Part shown: piece by piece, positions 1 to 9,499 of the stretch
How positions within the stretch are numbered: the first letter of the stretch is position 1
Layout of the letters: every line of letters starts with the position of its first letter
Source of the DNA: Aestuariispira ectoiniformans
GTDB lineage: Bacteria > Pseudomonadota > Alphaproteobacteria > UBA8366 > Aestuariispiraceae
Direction: 5' to 3'
NCBI RefSeq assembly: GCF_025136295.1
Contig: NZ_CP062788.1
Location: 558,001-622,000, forward strand
Length of the DNA stretch: 64,000 nucleotides
Position numbers and translations under genes: made by a program
Notes under the pieces: model-generated
Database searches by the model: none
What the model was told of the DNA's origin: nothing
Seen by the model: only the letters and a program-made list of their open reading frames with translations

Positions 1-573
1 GCCGCGCATGTGGGTTTTGTCTTTTTCCCGCCCAGCCCGCGCAGCATCACGACCGAAGAGGCCGCCATTCTGGCCGCGCGCCTGCCGGTGGACGTGAATG
101 CCGTCGGTCTGTTTGTGGACCCGGATGATGGTCTGATCGACCGGGTGCTCGAGGCGGTTCCCCTCGACATTATCCAGTTGCATGGCAAGGAAAGCCCGGA
201 ACGGGTCGCGGCAATCAAGGCGCGCACCGGACGGGCCGTGATGAAGGCGGTTCATATCCGCGAGGCTGAAGACCTGGAACAGGTCCCGGCCTATGAAGAG
301 GTTTCCGACTGGATTCTGTTCGATGCAAAACCGCCAAAGGACGCAAAGCTGCCCGGCGGCAATGCGGTCGCCTTTGACTGGACCCTGCTTGAAAATCAAC
401 GATGGCGTCGCCCCTGGATGTTGGCAGGCGGCCTCACCCCGGACAATGTCGTTACTGCCATAAGACTGACCGGCGCACCCTGCGTCGACACCTCGTCCGG
501 CGTGGAAGACGCACCGGGGCAGAAAAGCCCCCATAAAATCCAGCTCTTCCTCGAAAAGGTAAAAAGCATCTGA
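1..573 (+). CDS. trpF: Phosphoribosylanthranilate isomerase TrpF, 5' end outside the window
   Basis: TrpF isomerises N-(5'-phosphoribosyl)anthranilate to CdRP, the third committed step of tryptophan synthesis, in the cytoplasm. The reading frame is open from base 1 (AAHVGFVFFPPSPRS...), so the start and the first strand with the catalytic Cys lie upstream. Visible hallmarks are GFVFFPPSPR, the strand with a candidate catalytic Asp (ILFDAKPPK), and the phosphate-binding loops LAGGLTPDNV and DTSSGVE. About 190 residues are present; the family is usually about 205-215. The GTG at 10 is an internal Val codon. trpB follows after 114 bases on the same strand. Confidence 0.95.
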   Translation, partial: AAHVGFVFFPPSPRSITTEEAAILAARLPVDVNAVGLFVDPDDGLIDRVLEAVPLDIIQLHGKESPERVAAIKARTGRAVMKAVHIREAEDLEQVPAYEEVSDWILFDAKPPKDAKLPGGNAVAFDWTLLENQRWRRPWMLAGGLTPDNVVTAIRLTGAPCVDTSSGVEDAPGQKSPHKIQLFLEKVKSI

Positions 574-576
574 CGC

Positions 577-604
577 GGCTGGCGTCTGGACTTGGACGCC
601 AGCC
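577..604 (+). terminator. Perfect 10-bp hairpin between trpF and trpB
   Basis: GGCTGGCGTC (577-586) and GACGCCAGCC (595-604) form a perfect stem with an 8-base loop, four bases after the trpF stop. No T-run follows, so it may be a transcript-end or processing stem rather than a classical intrinsic terminator. It separates trpF from the trpB leader. Confidence 0.5.
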
Positions 605-628
605 TGCATTAAACACGCGAACGAGTAG

Positions 629-644
629 TGTATATCGCTATACA
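629..644. promoter_or_regulatory. Palindrome TGTATA-N4-TATACA upstream of trpB
   Basis: TGTATA and TATACA flank TCGC, 44 bases before the trpB start, in an AT-rich stretch within an otherwise GC-rich region. It could be an operator or part of a promoter for trpBA-accD-folC. No known regulator is assigned. Confidence 0.4.
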
Positions 645-687
645 TTAATAACGAATACTCTGCTCCGCGCCTGACAGGGGAAATGTG

Positions 688-1899
688 ATGAGCCAAGTAA
701 ACAGCTATCGTACCGGCCCGGATGAAGGGGGTCATTTCGGTATCTTCGGCGGCCGCTTTGTGGCCGAAACCCTGATGCCGCTGATCCTGGATGTGGAAAA
801 GGCCTATAACGACGCCAAGAACGATCCCGGCTTCGACCAGGAATTCCGCAGCTATCTGAAGCAATATGCCGGTCGCCCCAATCCGCTTTATTTCGCCGAA
901 CGCCTGACCGAACATTTTGGCGGCGCGAAAGTCTATCTGAAGCGTGAAGAGCTGAACCACACCGGCAGCCACAAGATCAACAACGTGCTGGGCCAGATCC
1001 TGCTGGCGCGGCGCATGGGCAAGAAACGCATCATTGCCGAAACCGGCGCAGGACAGCACGGCGTGGCGGTTGCCACCGTCTGTGCGCTGTTCGACCTGCC
1101 CTGCAAGATCTACATGGGCAAGACCGATGTGGAACGCCAGGCCCCCAACGTCTTCCGTATGAAGCTGCTGGGTGCGGAGGTTGAAGCCGTCACCTCTGGG
1201 TCCATGACGCTCAAGGACGCGATGAACGAAGGCCTGCGCGACTGGGTCGCCAATGTGGAAGACACTTTCTACATCATCGGCACCGTCGCAGGCCCGCATC
1301 CCTATCCGGAAATGGTCCGCGATTTCCAATGCGTGATCGGCGACGAGACCAAGACGCAGATCATGGAGGCCGAAGGCCGTCTGCCGGATGTGGTCACCGC
1401 CTGCATTGGCGGCGGGTCCAACGCCATGGGCCTGTTCCATCCCTTCCTGGACGACAAATCGGTACGCATCATCGGGGTAGAGGCCGCTGGCAGCGGCATT
1501 GAAACCGGCGAACACGCCGCCTCGCTGACCGGCGGGCGTCCGGGCGTGCTGCACGGAAACCGCACCTATCTGCTGCAGGATGACGACGGCCAGATCACCG
1601 AGGCCCATTCCATTTCCGCCGGTCTCGACTATCCCGGCATCGGGCCCGAACATTCGTGGCTAAAGGATATCGGGCGGGCGGAATATGTCTCCGCCACCGA
1701 CGCAGAGGCCCTGGAAGCCTTCCAGCTTTGCTCCAAGAAAGAGGGCATTATTCCGGCCCTGGAATCCAGCCATGCACTGGCCTATGTCGCCAAGCTGGCG
1801 CCGAGCATGAAAAAAGACGACATCATCGTCGCCTGCCTGTCGGGTCGTGGTGACAAGGACGTCTCAACGGTTGCCGCACATCTGGGGGTGGAACTATGA
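688..1899 (+). CDS. trpB: Tryptophan synthase beta chain
   Basis: This PLP enzyme condenses indole, channelled from TrpA, with serine to give tryptophan in the alpha2beta2 synthase complex. The PLP lysine is K96 in HTGSHKIN, and the phosphate-binding loop GGGSNAMG lies near residue 240. The length of about 403 residues is normal. I chose ATG 688, since AGGGGAA at 676-682 sits at proper spacing; a GTG at 685 directly precedes it in frame. The stop overlaps the trpA start in an ATGA junction, indicating translational coupling. Confidence 0.98.
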   Translation: MSQVNSYRTGPDEGGHFGIFGGRFVAETLMPLILDVEKAYNDAKNDPGFDQEFRSYLKQYAGRPNPLYFAERLTEHFGGAKVYLKREELNHTGSHKINNVLGQILLARRMGKKRIIAETGAGQHGVAVATVCALFDLPCKIYMGKTDVERQAPNVFRMKLLGAEVEAVTSGSMTLKDAMNEGLRDWVANVEDTFYIIGTVAGPHPYPEMVRDFQCVIGDETKTQIMEAEGRLPDVVTACIGGGSNAMGLFHPFLDDKSVRIIGVEAAGSGIETGEHAASLTGGRPGVLHGNRTYLLQDDDGQITEAHSISAGLDYPGIGPEHSWLKDIGRAEYVSATDAEALEAFQLCSKKEGIIPALESSHALAYVAKLAPSMKKDDIIVACLSGRGDKDVSTVAAHLGVEL

Positions 1900-2741
1900 C
1901 CGCACAATCCTTCGCGCCCGACAGCGGCCGTATCAAAGCCCGTTTCGACGCCCTGAAAAAGGAAGGTCGTAGCGGTCTCGTGACCTTCATCACCGCCGGT
2001 GACCCCAACTACGACACCGGCCTGGAAATCCTGAAAGGCCTGCCGAAGGCGGGTGCCGACCTGATTGAAATCGGCATGCCCTTCACCGATCCGATGGCCG
2101 ACGGCCCCGCGATCCAGGCAGCCGGTCTTCGTGCGCTGGCAGGCGGCCAGACGCTGGCCAGGACACTGGACATGGTGGGCGAGTTCCGCGCGGACAATCA
2201 GGATACGCCGGTCATCCTGATGGGCTATTACAACCCGATCTATTCCTATGGCGTCGAACGCTTCCTGAAGGAAGCCCGCGATGCCGGTGTGGACGGCCTG
2301 ATTGTGGTCGACCTGCCGCCGGAAGAGGATGCGGAATTGTGCATTCCCTCCGCCAAGGCCGGGGTCAACTTCATTCGCCTGACCACACCGACGACAGTGG
2401 GCGAACGCCTGCCGGTGGTTCTGAACGAATATACCTCCGGCTTTGTCTATTATGTTTCGATCCTGGGGATCACCGGCACGAAATCCGCAACGGATGCGCA
2501 GATCAACGAGGCCATGAGCCGCCTGCGCGCCCATACGGATTTGCCGATCGCGGTCGGTTTCGGCATCAAGACGCCGGACCATGCCAAGGCGGTTGCCGAT
2601 GTCGCGGATGCCGCCGTTGTCGGTTCCGCCATTGTCGACAAAATCAAAGAAAACCTTGATGAAAACGGCCAGGCGACGCCCGGCCTTGTGGATGCGGTCC
2701 TAAGCTATGTTTCGGACCTGGCGCAAGGTGTGCGCGGCTGA
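1896..2741 (+). CDS. trpA: Tryptophan synthase alpha chain
   Basis: TrpA cleaves indole-3-glycerol phosphate to indole and glyceraldehyde 3-phosphate and passes indole to TrpB. The 281-residue TIM barrel shows the catalytic pair E58 (LIEIG) and D69 (PMADGPAIQ), and a late glycine-rich phosphate site ([10 protein letters not shown], then VVGSAIVD). Its start overlaps the trpB stop by four bases. accD follows after 34 bases, the usual alphaproteobacterial arrangement, so the genes are probably co-transcribed. Confidence 0.98.
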   Translation: MTAQSFAPDSGRIKARFDALKKEGRSGLVTFITAGDPNYDTGLEILKGLPKAGADLIEIGMPFTDPMADGPAIQAAGLRALAGGQTLARTLDMVGEFRADNQDTPVILMGYYNPIYSYGVERFLKEARDAGVDGLIVVDLPPEEDAELCIPSAKAGVNFIRLTTPTTVGERLPVVLNEYTSGFVYYVSILGITGTKSATDAQINEAMSRLRAHTDLPIAVGFGIKTPDHAKAVADVADAAVVGSAIVDKIKENLDENGQATPGLVDAVLSYVSDLAQGVRG

Positions 2742-2775
2742 CGCCTGACAGAAAACTGTTGGAAAGAGAAGATCA

Positions 2776-3774
2776 ATGAACTGGCTCACCAATTTCGTAC
2801 GCCCGCGCATCAAGGCGCTGGTCGCTTCCAAGCCGGATATCCCCGATGATATGTGGCATAAATGCGGTGGCTGCGGGCAGATGATTTTCTATCGCGACCT
2901 GAAGGCCAACTGGCATGTCTGCACCCATTGCAATCATCACATGCGCCTGCCTGTCAACGATCGCCTGGAAATGCTGTTCGACGACGGTGCCTATAACCGT
3001 ATCGAGCTGCCGAAGGTACAGCAGGACCCGCTCAAGTTCCGGGACCGCAAGCGTTACACGGACCGCCTGAAGGAAGCCCGTCACCTGACCGACGAGCAGG
3101 ACGCCATCATTGTCGCCCATGGCAAGCTGACCGGCGAGAATGTTGTGGTTGCGGCCTTCAACTTTGACTTCATGGCAGGGTCCATGGGCACCGCCGTGGG
3201 CGAGGGCATTGTCGCCGCCGCCCATCTGGCTGTGGTCCAGAATGCACCGCTGATCGTCATCCCGGCCTCCGGCGGGGCGCGGATGCAGGAAAGCATCCTG
3301 TCGCTGATGCAGATGCCGCGCACCACCATCGCCATCCAGGAACTGAAGGAAGCGGGCCTGCCCTATATCGTGCTGCTGTCCGACCCGACCACCGGGGGTG
3401 TCACCGCCAGCTTTGCCATGCTGGGCGACATTCATCTGGCCGAACCGGGCTGCATGATCGGCTTCGCCGGTCGCCGCGTGATCGAACAGACCGTGCGCGA
3501 GGTCCTGCCGGAAGGTTTCCAGACGGCGGAATACCTGCTGGACCATGGCATGGTCGATATGGTGGTGCCGCGCGGCGAGCTGAAACAGACGCTGGGCACG
3601 CTCGTCGACCTGATCATGAACAAGAAGGCATCCGGCGAAGTCGTACCCTTGAACAAGGAAGCCGTCGCCGAACAGTTGGACATTCCGGAACCGGAACAAG
3701 GTGAAGAGGAAGAGGTGGTCACCCCGCCGATCCCCGACGATCCCAAGCCGCGTCCGGTTAAAAAAGAAGACTGA
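2776..3774 (+). CDS. accD: Acetyl-CoA carboxylase carboxyltransferase subunit beta
   Basis: AccD with AccA transfers the carboxyl group from carboxybiotin to acetyl-CoA, giving malonyl-CoA for fatty acid synthesis. The N-terminus carries the four-cysteine zinc finger typical of bacterial AccD (C30, C33, C49, C52). The crotonase-like core includes the GGARMQES and GCMIGFAGRRVIEQT segments. The last 40 or so residues are acidic and proline-rich, a common variable tail. The start is ATG 2776 behind GGAAAGAG. folC begins 10 bases downstream. Confidence 0.97.
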   Translation: MNWLTNFVRPRIKALVASKPDIPDDMWHKCGGCGQMIFYRDLKANWHVCTHCNHHMRLPVNDRLEMLFDDGAYNRIELPKVQQDPLKFRDRKRYTDRLKEARHLTDEQDAIIVAHGKLTGENVVVAAFNFDFMAGSMGTAVGEGIVAAAHLAVVQNAPLIVIPASGGARMQESILSLMQMPRTTIAIQELKEAGLPYIVLLSDPTTGGVTASFAMLGDIHLAEPGCMIGFAGRRVIEQTVREVLPEGFQTAEYLLDHGMVDMVVPRGELKQTLGTLVDLIMNKKASGEVVPLNKEAVAEQLDIPEPEQGEEEEVVTPPIPDDPKPRPVKKED

Positions 3775-3784
3775 GTAGCAGACC

Positions 3785-5074
3785 ATGGTGACCCGCCGCA
3801 GTGACGCCATCCTGGCGCGGTTGATGCAGTTGCACCCCAAGGTGATCGACCTGTCCCTGGGGCGCACGCTGGAGCTTTTGGAAAAACTGGGCCGTCCGCA
3901 GGACAAGCTGCCACCCGTGGTGCATGTCGCCGGGACCAACGGCAAAGGATCGACCATTGCCTATCTGCGCTGCATGCTGGAAGAGGCGGGTTATCGGGTC
4001 CATGTCTATACCTCACCGCATCTGGTGACCTTTGCCGAACGCATCCGTCTGGCGGGGGAACAGATCTCCGAAGCGGCGTTGAGCGCACTGCTCGAAGACT
4101 GCGAGAAGGTCAATGGCGGTGAGCCGATCACCTTCTTTGAAATCACCACCTGCGCGGCAATGAAGGCCTTTGCGGATACGCCGGGCGATATCGTGTTGCT
4201 GGAAACCGGACTGGGCGGGCGGCTTGACAGCACAAATGTGGTGGAAAGCCCGGCCTGCACCATCCTGACGCCGATTTCGATGGACCACACCCAGTTCCTG
4301 GGCGACACGCTGGAGGCGATCACCCGTGAAAAGGCCGCCATCCAGAAGGCGGATGTGCCCTCCGTGGTCGGTCCACAGCCGGACAGCGCCATGGAAGTGA
4401 TCGAGGAACGCGCCCGCGAGGTAAACGCGCCGCTGGCCCGCGCCGGGGCCGAATGGTCGATCACCGAAACGGAGAACGGCCTGCGCTTCACCAGCGTGCC
4501 GGTCACGCTGGACCTGCCGAAACCGGGCCTGCCGGGACGCCACCAGACCCCCAATGCGGGGGCGGCGGTCGCCGCGGCGCTGGAACTGCGCGACCAGGGG
4601 TTCGAGATTTCCGACGAACACATCCGGGCCGGGATCGCCAATGCAACCTGGCCCGCGCGCCTGCAACGCCTGACCACCGGCCCGATCGTGGACGCCATGG
4701 GCGAGACTTCCGAAGTCTGGCTGGACGGCGGCCATAATGCCGCGGCCGGCGAGGCCCTGGCCGACATGGCACAGACCTGGTCTGACAAGCCGCTCTACAT
4801 CATATTCGGCATGCTTAATACCAAGGCGGCCGGTGACTTCCTGCGCCCTTTGGCACCCCATGTCACGCAGGCCTGGTCCATCGCCATTCCGGGTGAGGAA
4901 AACAGCCTGACAGCCGGTGAATCCGAAGCCTTCGCCAAAGGGCAGGGCATCGACTGCACGGCGATGGAGACGGTCGAAGACGCCCTGTCACAGATCCCCA
5001 AGGACAAGCCCGCGCGGCTTTTGATCTGCGGCTCGCTGTATCTTGCCGGTGTGATCCTGTCCGAGAACGGCTAG
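3785..5074 (+). CDS. folC: Bifunctional dihydrofolate/folylpolyglutamate synthase
   Basis: FolC adds glutamate to dihydropteroate and to reduced folates, using ATP. The 429-residue protein has the Mur-ligase-like P-loop G50TNGKGS56, the TSPHLV segment shortly after, a DHTQFLG motif in the central domain and LDGGHNAAAG in the C-terminal domain. It lies 10 bases after accD and is likely the last gene of trpBA-accD-folC. The next gene, murJ, converges from the other strand with only 28 bases between, and I see no clear terminator there. Confidence 0.96.
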   Translation: MVTRRSDAILARLMQLHPKVIDLSLGRTLELLEKLGRPQDKLPPVVHVAGTNGKGSTIAYLRCMLEEAGYRVHVYTSPHLVTFAERIRLAGEQISEAALSALLEDCEKVNGGEPITFFEITTCAAMKAFADTPGDIVLLETGLGGRLDSTNVVESPACTILTPISMDHTQFLGDTLEAITREKAAIQKADVPSVVGPQPDSAMEVIEERAREVNAPLARAGAEWSITETENGLRFTSVPVTLDLPKPGLPGRHQTPNAGAAVAAALELRDQGFEISDEHIRAGIANATWPARLQRLTTGPIVDAMGETSEVWLDGGHNAAAGEALADMAQTWSDKPLYIIFGMLNTKAAGDFLRPLAPHVTQAWSIAIPGEENSLTAGESEAFAKGQGIDCTAMETVEDALSQIPKDKPARLLICGSLYLAGVILSENG

Positions 5075-5102
5075 ACCTTCAAATCGGCACCCGTGGGCTA
5101 TA

Positions 5103-6659
5103 TCAACCCCGCTGACGCCTCAACCGCCCTTTCAATTCGCCCAGTTTCGCCGCACCCGTCACATGGGCCAGACCGAAATAGACGATGGCACCCCCGCCGA
5201 CCAGTCCACCCAGAATGGCGGCGCGCAGGGGAAACAGCATGCCGGTCATGACCGGTTGCAGTTCCATGGCCGCATAGGCCAGCAGGGCGCCCATGATCAC
5301 CGCACTGACGATCAGGCGGGGCAGGACGCGTTTCATCCGCGCGTCCAGACGGAAATGGCCGCGCCGATAGAGGATCACCGCCAGGACGAAGACATTAACC
5401 CAGGCGGTGATCGCAGTCGCCAGCGCGATGCCCACATGGGCGAGGACCTGCATCAGCCCGAAGGCCAATGCGATATTCAGCACCACATTGACGGACGCAA
5501 CCTTCACCGGGGTTTTGGTATCCTCACGGGCAAAGAAACCGGGACTGAGCGCCTTGATCAGAACATAGGCGGGCAGGCCGATGGCAAAGGCCTGCAGCGC
5601 GCCGGATGTGGCAAGCGTCGTCTCTGCCGTGAAAGCGCCGCGCTGAAACAGGACATTGATGATCGGCCAGGGCATGGCGATCAGGGCAATCGCCGCAGGC
5701 AGGGTCAGGACAAGGGAGATTTCCAGCGCGCGGTTCATGGAATGCAGGGCCTGTTCCCCCTGACCGGCGCGCAACTGGCGGGTCAGCAGCGGCAACAGCG
5801 CCACCCCGACGGCAACACCGACCACACCCAGGGGCAACTGGTTCACGCGGTCCGCATAATAGAGGTAGGAGACGGAGCCCTCGGGCAGCAGGGACGCCAG
5901 GATATCCCCCATCATCACATTGATCTGCACGACCCCGGCCCCCAGGACACCCGGCCCCATCAGCATCAGCAGACGCTTTACCCCCGCAGTCATCCGCGGG
6001 CGCGGCAACCGCACCATGATACCCGCCTTGTGACAGGCATAGGCCAGGAAGAGGAATTGCACGGCACCCGCAATCGCCACGCCGCTTGCCATGGCATGGC
6101 CGGGCATCTGCAGGATACCGCTGCTGACCAGGACCAGAACGGTAATCATCACAATATTCAGCAGGACCGGTGCAGCCGCGGCGGCGGCAAATCGACCGGT
6201 CGAGTTCAGCATTCCTGAGAATTGCGCGCACAACACCATGAACAGCAGATAGGGAAAGGTAATCTGGGCGAGCGCCACGGTCAGGGCGAATTTCTCCGTA
6301 TCCGCCACAAAGCCGGGGGCCACCACCCGCATCAGCCAGGGCATTCCCGCGAGGGACACCACGGTGAGCAACAGCATGCCAAAGGTCAGGACCGCAGCCA
6401 CCTCACCCCCGAAGGCGCGGGCGGCCTGTTTGCCATCCGTTTCCAGACGACCGGCGTAGAGCGGCACGAAAGCCGCATTCATCGCGCCTTCGCCAAAGAG
6501 ACGGCGGAACAGGTTCGGGAATTTGAAGGCAATGAAAAAGGCGTCGGCCACCATGCCTGCGCCCACCACATTGGCGATCAACACATCCCGGATGAAGCCC
6601 AGAACACGGCTCATCATGGTCCACCCGCCAATGGTGGCCACCGAACGCAGCAAACTCAT
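5103..6659 (-). CDS. murJ: Lipid II flippase MurJ
   Basis: MurJ flips the peptidoglycan precursor lipid II across the inner membrane. The 518-residue sequence begins SVATIGGWTMMSRVLGFIRDVLIA, the diagnostic MviN/MurJ start, continues with FPNLFRRLFGEGAMNAAFVPLY, and has about 14 hydrophobic segments. The charged positions expected in the first helices are present (R in SRVLGFIRD). It is not beside glnD, its partner in many alphaproteobacteria, and seems to be a single-gene unit. The start is ATG 6659 behind a weak AGGG site. Confidence 0.96.
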   Translation of the reverse strand: MSLLRSVATIGGWTMMSRVLGFIRDVLIANVVGAGMVADAFFIAFKFPNLFRRLFGEGAMNAAFVPLYAGRLETDGKQAARAFGGEVAAVLTFGMLLLTVVSLAGMPWLMRVVAPGFVADTEKFALTVALAQITFPYLLFMVLCAQFSGMLNSTGRFAAAAAAPVLLNIVMITVLVLVSSGILQMPGHAMASGVAIAGAVQFLFLAYACHKAGIMVRLPRPRMTAGVKRLLMLMGPGVLGAGVVQINVMMGDILASLLPEGSVSYLYYADRVNQLPLGVVGVAVGVALLPLLTRQLRAGQGEQALHSMNRALEISLVLTLPAAIALIAMPWPIINVLFQRGAFTAETTLATSGALQAFAIGLPAYVLIKALSPGFFAREDTKTPVKVASVNVVLNIALAFGLMQVLAHVGIALATAITAWVNVFVLAVILYRRGHFRLDARMKRVLPRLIVSAVIMGALLAYAAMELQPVMTGMLFPLRAAILGGLVGGGAIVYFGLAHVTGAAKLGELKGRLRRQRG

Positions 6660-6843
6660 AAACCCTAGTCCCTTTGGGAGCGTCCCATCCGGGACACCCT
6701 GATTGTTTCCCCCTGTTTAGCGGAGAATTGCGCCGGAAAGAAGGCCCGATTTCATTACATTGACAGGCCGCATATCCTTGTAAGACCCTGCAAACCCGAC
6801 TACATAGAATTTCAATTATGCATAGCAAAGGGGAAGAAGGCCC

Positions 6844-7596
6844 ATGATTTCCGCATTGACCAAAGCCCTCGGCCAGATGGGGGATCCCAAACTGCAGGCG
6901 GTCTTCTGGAAAGGTGTCATCGGGTCGATCGTTGCCTTCATCCTGCTTTATGCCGTGCTCTGGGGCCTGCTGAGCCAGGTGGCCTGGACCGAACTGCCCT
7001 TCTACATCGGCGATTTCTTTGCCTGGATGGGCGACAGTTTCGATGTTTTCGGCGGTGTTTTCTTCGGTGGAACGATCCTGATCGCCACCTATTTCCTCTT
7101 CCCCGCCGTGATGATCGCGGTCGTCGGCATCTTTCTGGACGATGTCTGCGAGGCGGTTGAGGACAAACACTATCCGCATCTCGGCAAGGCCCGCAAAATC
7201 ACCATTGTCGACAGCCTGTGGAACGCGTTGAAATTCGTCGGTGTCATGGCGCTGGTCAACATTGTCGCCGCGCCCTTTTACATCCTCACTTTCTGGGTCA
7301 TCGGACTGGGTCTGGTCCTTTACTACCTGATCAACGGCTATCTGATCGGCCGGGAATATTACGAACTGGTCGCCTTCCGCCGGATGTCGCCGAAAAACGC
7401 CCACAGATTGCGCCGTGCCCATCGCGGACAGATCATGCTGGCGGGGGCCGCGGTTGCTTTCGCCATGACCATCCCCATCGTCAACATCCTGACGCCGATC
7501 ATCGCCGCCGCCATGATGGACCATCTGTTCATGCGCCTGCCGCGCCGCGCCGAATTCATGGATGCGGAACCGGTAAGCGACCTGGCGAAGTCCTGA
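6844..7596 (+). CDS. EI24-like inner membrane protein
   Basis: This 250-residue protein resembles the EI24/CysZ-type membrane family. It has hydrophobic segments near residues 25-47, 70-100, 128-165 and 195-225. The family-like region is ALKFVGVMALVNIVAAPFYIL followed by LINGYLIGREYYELVAFRRM. The NGYLIGREYYE-type stretch is typical of this family. A ribosome site (AAGGGGAAGAAGG) precedes ATG 6844. A lipoprotein gene starts three bases after its stop, so the two are probably co-transcribed. Its substrate or role is not known; CysZ relatives transport sulfate, but nothing nearby supports that here. Confidence 0.75.
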   Translation: MISALTKALGQMGDPKLQAVFWKGVIGSIVAFILLYAVLWGLLSQVAWTELPFYIGDFFAWMGDSFDVFGGVFFGGTILIATYFLFPAVMIAVVGIFLDDVCEAVEDKHYPHLGKARKITIVDSLWNALKFVGVMALVNIVAAPFYILTFWVIGLGLVLYYLINGYLIGREYYELVAFRRMSPKNAHRLRRAHRGQIMLAGAAVAFAMTIPIVNILTPIIAAAMMDHLFMRLPRRAEFMDAEPVSDLAKS

Positions 7597-7599
7597 TCC

Positions 7600-8046
7600 A
7601 TGACGGTCTTGCGCCTCGCCCTCGTTGCGGCAATTGCGGTTGGACTGGCGGCCTGCGGATCCGGCAGGCCGAAGACCCCGCCACAGCAGGCCCCCCAAAG
7701 CCAGCAAACTGCCAAAATGGAGAAGTCCGAACCGCGGGAGCAGGCCGCAATCGCGCCTGCCAGACCGCAGGAGCCGGTCAATGACGATCCGCAGCAGTTC
7801 ATGGGGCTGGACCAGCCCGGCGTGACCGCCATCATCGGCAAGCCCGCCATGATCCGCCGCGACGGCCCGGCGGAAGTCTGGCAATACCGGGGACGGGGCT
7901 GCGTGTTCGATATCTTCATGTATCGCAAGGAAAACGACGTTTTCGAAGTGAAATACGTCGACCTCCGCGCACCGGACCTGGCCGAGGACCAGCACCGCGC
8001 CTGCCTCGCCAATATCATCCGCAGCAACCGGCCCGCAACCAGCTAA
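7600..8046 (+). CDS. Small lipoprotein of unknown function
   Basis: The 148-residue product starts with a lipoprotein signal (MTVLRLALVAAIAVGLAAC), placing the acylated Cys at residue 19. A Pro/Gln/Lys-rich linker follows to about residue 65. The folded part (LGLDQPGVTAIIGKPAM, then EVWQYRGRGCVFDIFMY) resembles small BamE-like or SmpA-like domains in layout: a short helix, then strands with WQY. I have seen similar proteins in other alphaproteobacteria, but I cannot name it. It is immediately downstream of the EI24-like gene. Confidence 0.75.
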   Translation: MTVLRLALVAAIAVGLAACGSGRPKTPPQQAPQSQQTAKMEKSEPREQAAIAPARPQEPVNDDPQQFMGLDQPGVTAIIGKPAMIRRDGPAEVWQYRGRGCVFDIFMYRKENDVFEVKYVDLRAPDLAEDQHRACLANIIRSNRPATS

Positions 8047-8125
8047 CCTGCGTCATCCGGACCAGCCTCCCGCGAAACGCGTTGTGCTACAATAAGCCCT
8101 CGCGCGATACTGACGGGAGGCAATC

Positions 8126-8755
8126 ATGCAGTGGATCAAACCGGGCTTCGGCGTATTTCTGGCGGCACTGACCATGTCGCTTTGGTCGATCAGTTTCTGG
8201 GGCGGCGATCTGGCCACTTCCATCTTCGACACGGCATCCCCCTCCGGGGATAGCGCGATCCTGCAGACCCTGGACCAAAATCTGGCGGCAAGTGGCGTCT
8301 ATCGCTTTCCCGGCCAGCCGCAGGACGATCCGCTCGCCCTATACCAACAGGCAAAACAGGGCCCTGCGGGGTTGTTGTTTTTCGTGAAAGAGGGCATCGA
8401 CCCGCTTTCCATACGCGCCATCATCAGCGGCTTTCTGCATATGCTGATCACCGCGCTGGGGCTTGGCGTCGCGCTGTGCCTTTTCACAAAGCCCGGACAG
8501 CGTTACCGGCAGCGGATGGGTATTGTCGTCCTGATCGGTCTGGTCGCCGTCTTCTTCAGCCGTCTGGGGGGCGTCGTCTGGTATGTGGAAAACCTGTCCT
8601 ATTACCTCTGGACCGCCTTTCACGACATGGGTGTCTATCTACTGGCGGGCGCAATCCTGGCGATGTTTATCAAGCATGACGGGCAGCCGTCCAAAGCACC
8701 GGAATTCGACATGCAAGATGACGTTCGATTAAACGATCACCACAGAAGCCCTTGA
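8126..8755 (+). CDS. Integral membrane protein of unknown function
   Basis: The 209-residue protein starts behind a strong GGGAGG site. It has a hydrophobic N-terminal segment (residues 7-27), a periplasmic-looking region to about residue 90, then three hydrophobic segments near 97-120, 131-148 and 165-188, and a charged cytoplasmic tail. No catalytic motif is visible. It follows the lipoprotein by 79 bases and may belong to the same transcript. Function unknown. Confidence 0.7.
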   Translation: MQWIKPGFGVFLAALTMSLWSISFWGGDLATSIFDTASPSGDSAILQTLDQNLAASGVYRFPGQPQDDPLALYQQAKQGPAGLLFFVKEGIDPLSIRAIISGFLHMLITALGLGVALCLFTKPGQRYRQRMGIVVLIGLVAVFFSRLGGVVWYVENLSYYLWTAFHDMGVYLLAGAILAMFIKHDGQPSKAPEFDMQDDVRLNDHHRSP

Positions 8756-8998
8756 AGGGTGTTCGGCCCAGATAACGGAGGTGCGTCACAAAAAAATTTT
8801 ATTACCGTCAAAAACCTCAAGGCTATCCTTGAGAAGCGCAGGATTCCGCCTTTCCAGTTATCCACAGCTTGGGAAAAATGAGCCATCAAACCGGTTCGGT
8901 ATAAAAAATTGAAAATTTATCCTTGCGTCGAAAATCGAATGGCCTTATCACCCGCGCTCACAAATTGACATCTGGGTCATCTACTGGTGGAGGGGACA
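8756..8998. promoter_or_regulatory. AT-rich speD leader with one perfect DnaA box
   Basis: This 243-base gap is more AT-rich than its surroundings (A7T4 run at about 8789-8800). It contains a perfect TTATCCACA DnaA box at 8858-8866 and a looser TTATCCTTG about 50 bases later. A TTGACA hexamer is close to the speD ribosome site, too close to act alone as a -35 for speD. It is probably the speDE promoter region; a role in DnaA binding is possible. Confidence 0.4.
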
Positions 8999-9499
8999 AT
9001 GCCGCAAGACATGTCTCTCATCCAACTGGGGACGGCAACCGGGCGCGAGCAACCGAGCACCAACCAGACGGAAGAGAATACAACCGTAATCGAATTTCAT
9101 CCTACAAACGATCAGGGCGACGACCGTCTGGATCATTTTATTGAACAGGACGGCGTGCATTACGCAGGCAATCACCTGATCATTGATTTGTGGGATGCTT
9201 CCCGATTGGACGAAATCGACCATATCGAGAATACCTTCCGTGAGTGCATCGAAGAGGCGGGTGCAACGCTTCTGCATATGCATTTTCATCACTTCACCCC
9301 GAATGGGGGCGTCTCCGGCGTGGCTGTTCTGGCGGAAAGCCATATCAGCATCCACACCTGGCCGGAATGCGGTTATGCCGCGCTGGACATTTTCATGTGC
9401 GGCGACGCCAAGCCTCATAAGGCGATCCCGGTCCTGAAGCGTGCCTTCGGACCGAAATCGGTCCAGTTGGGCGACCATAAACGGGGCATGATGGGCTAA
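8999..9499 (+). CDS. speD: S-adenosylmethionine decarboxylase proenzyme
   Basis: SpeD makes decarboxylated SAM, the aminopropyl donor for spermidine. The 166-residue proenzyme contains the self-cleavage site [12 protein letters not shown]: cleavage before S114 creates the pyruvoyl cofactor. The active-site Cys is in MCGD near residue 134. About 40 residues of polar sequence precede the conserved core, longer than in short class 1B enzymes. Start ATG 8999 is set by GGAGGGG at 8989-8995; the in-frame GTG at 8987 overlaps this site. The stop overlaps the speE start (TAATG). Confidence 0.95.
   Translation: MPQDMSLIQLGTATGREQPSTNQTEENTTVIEFHPTNDQGDDRLDHFIEQDGVHYAGNHLIIDLWDASRLDEIDHIENTFRECIEEAGATLLHMHFHHFTPNGGVSGVAVLAESHISIHTWPECGYAALDIFMCGDAKPHKAIPVLKRAFGPKSVQLGDHKRGMMG

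Noticed and set aside
6760-6788. TTGACA before the EI24-like gene as a -35 element
   Set aside because: No acceptable -10 at 16-18 bases distance.
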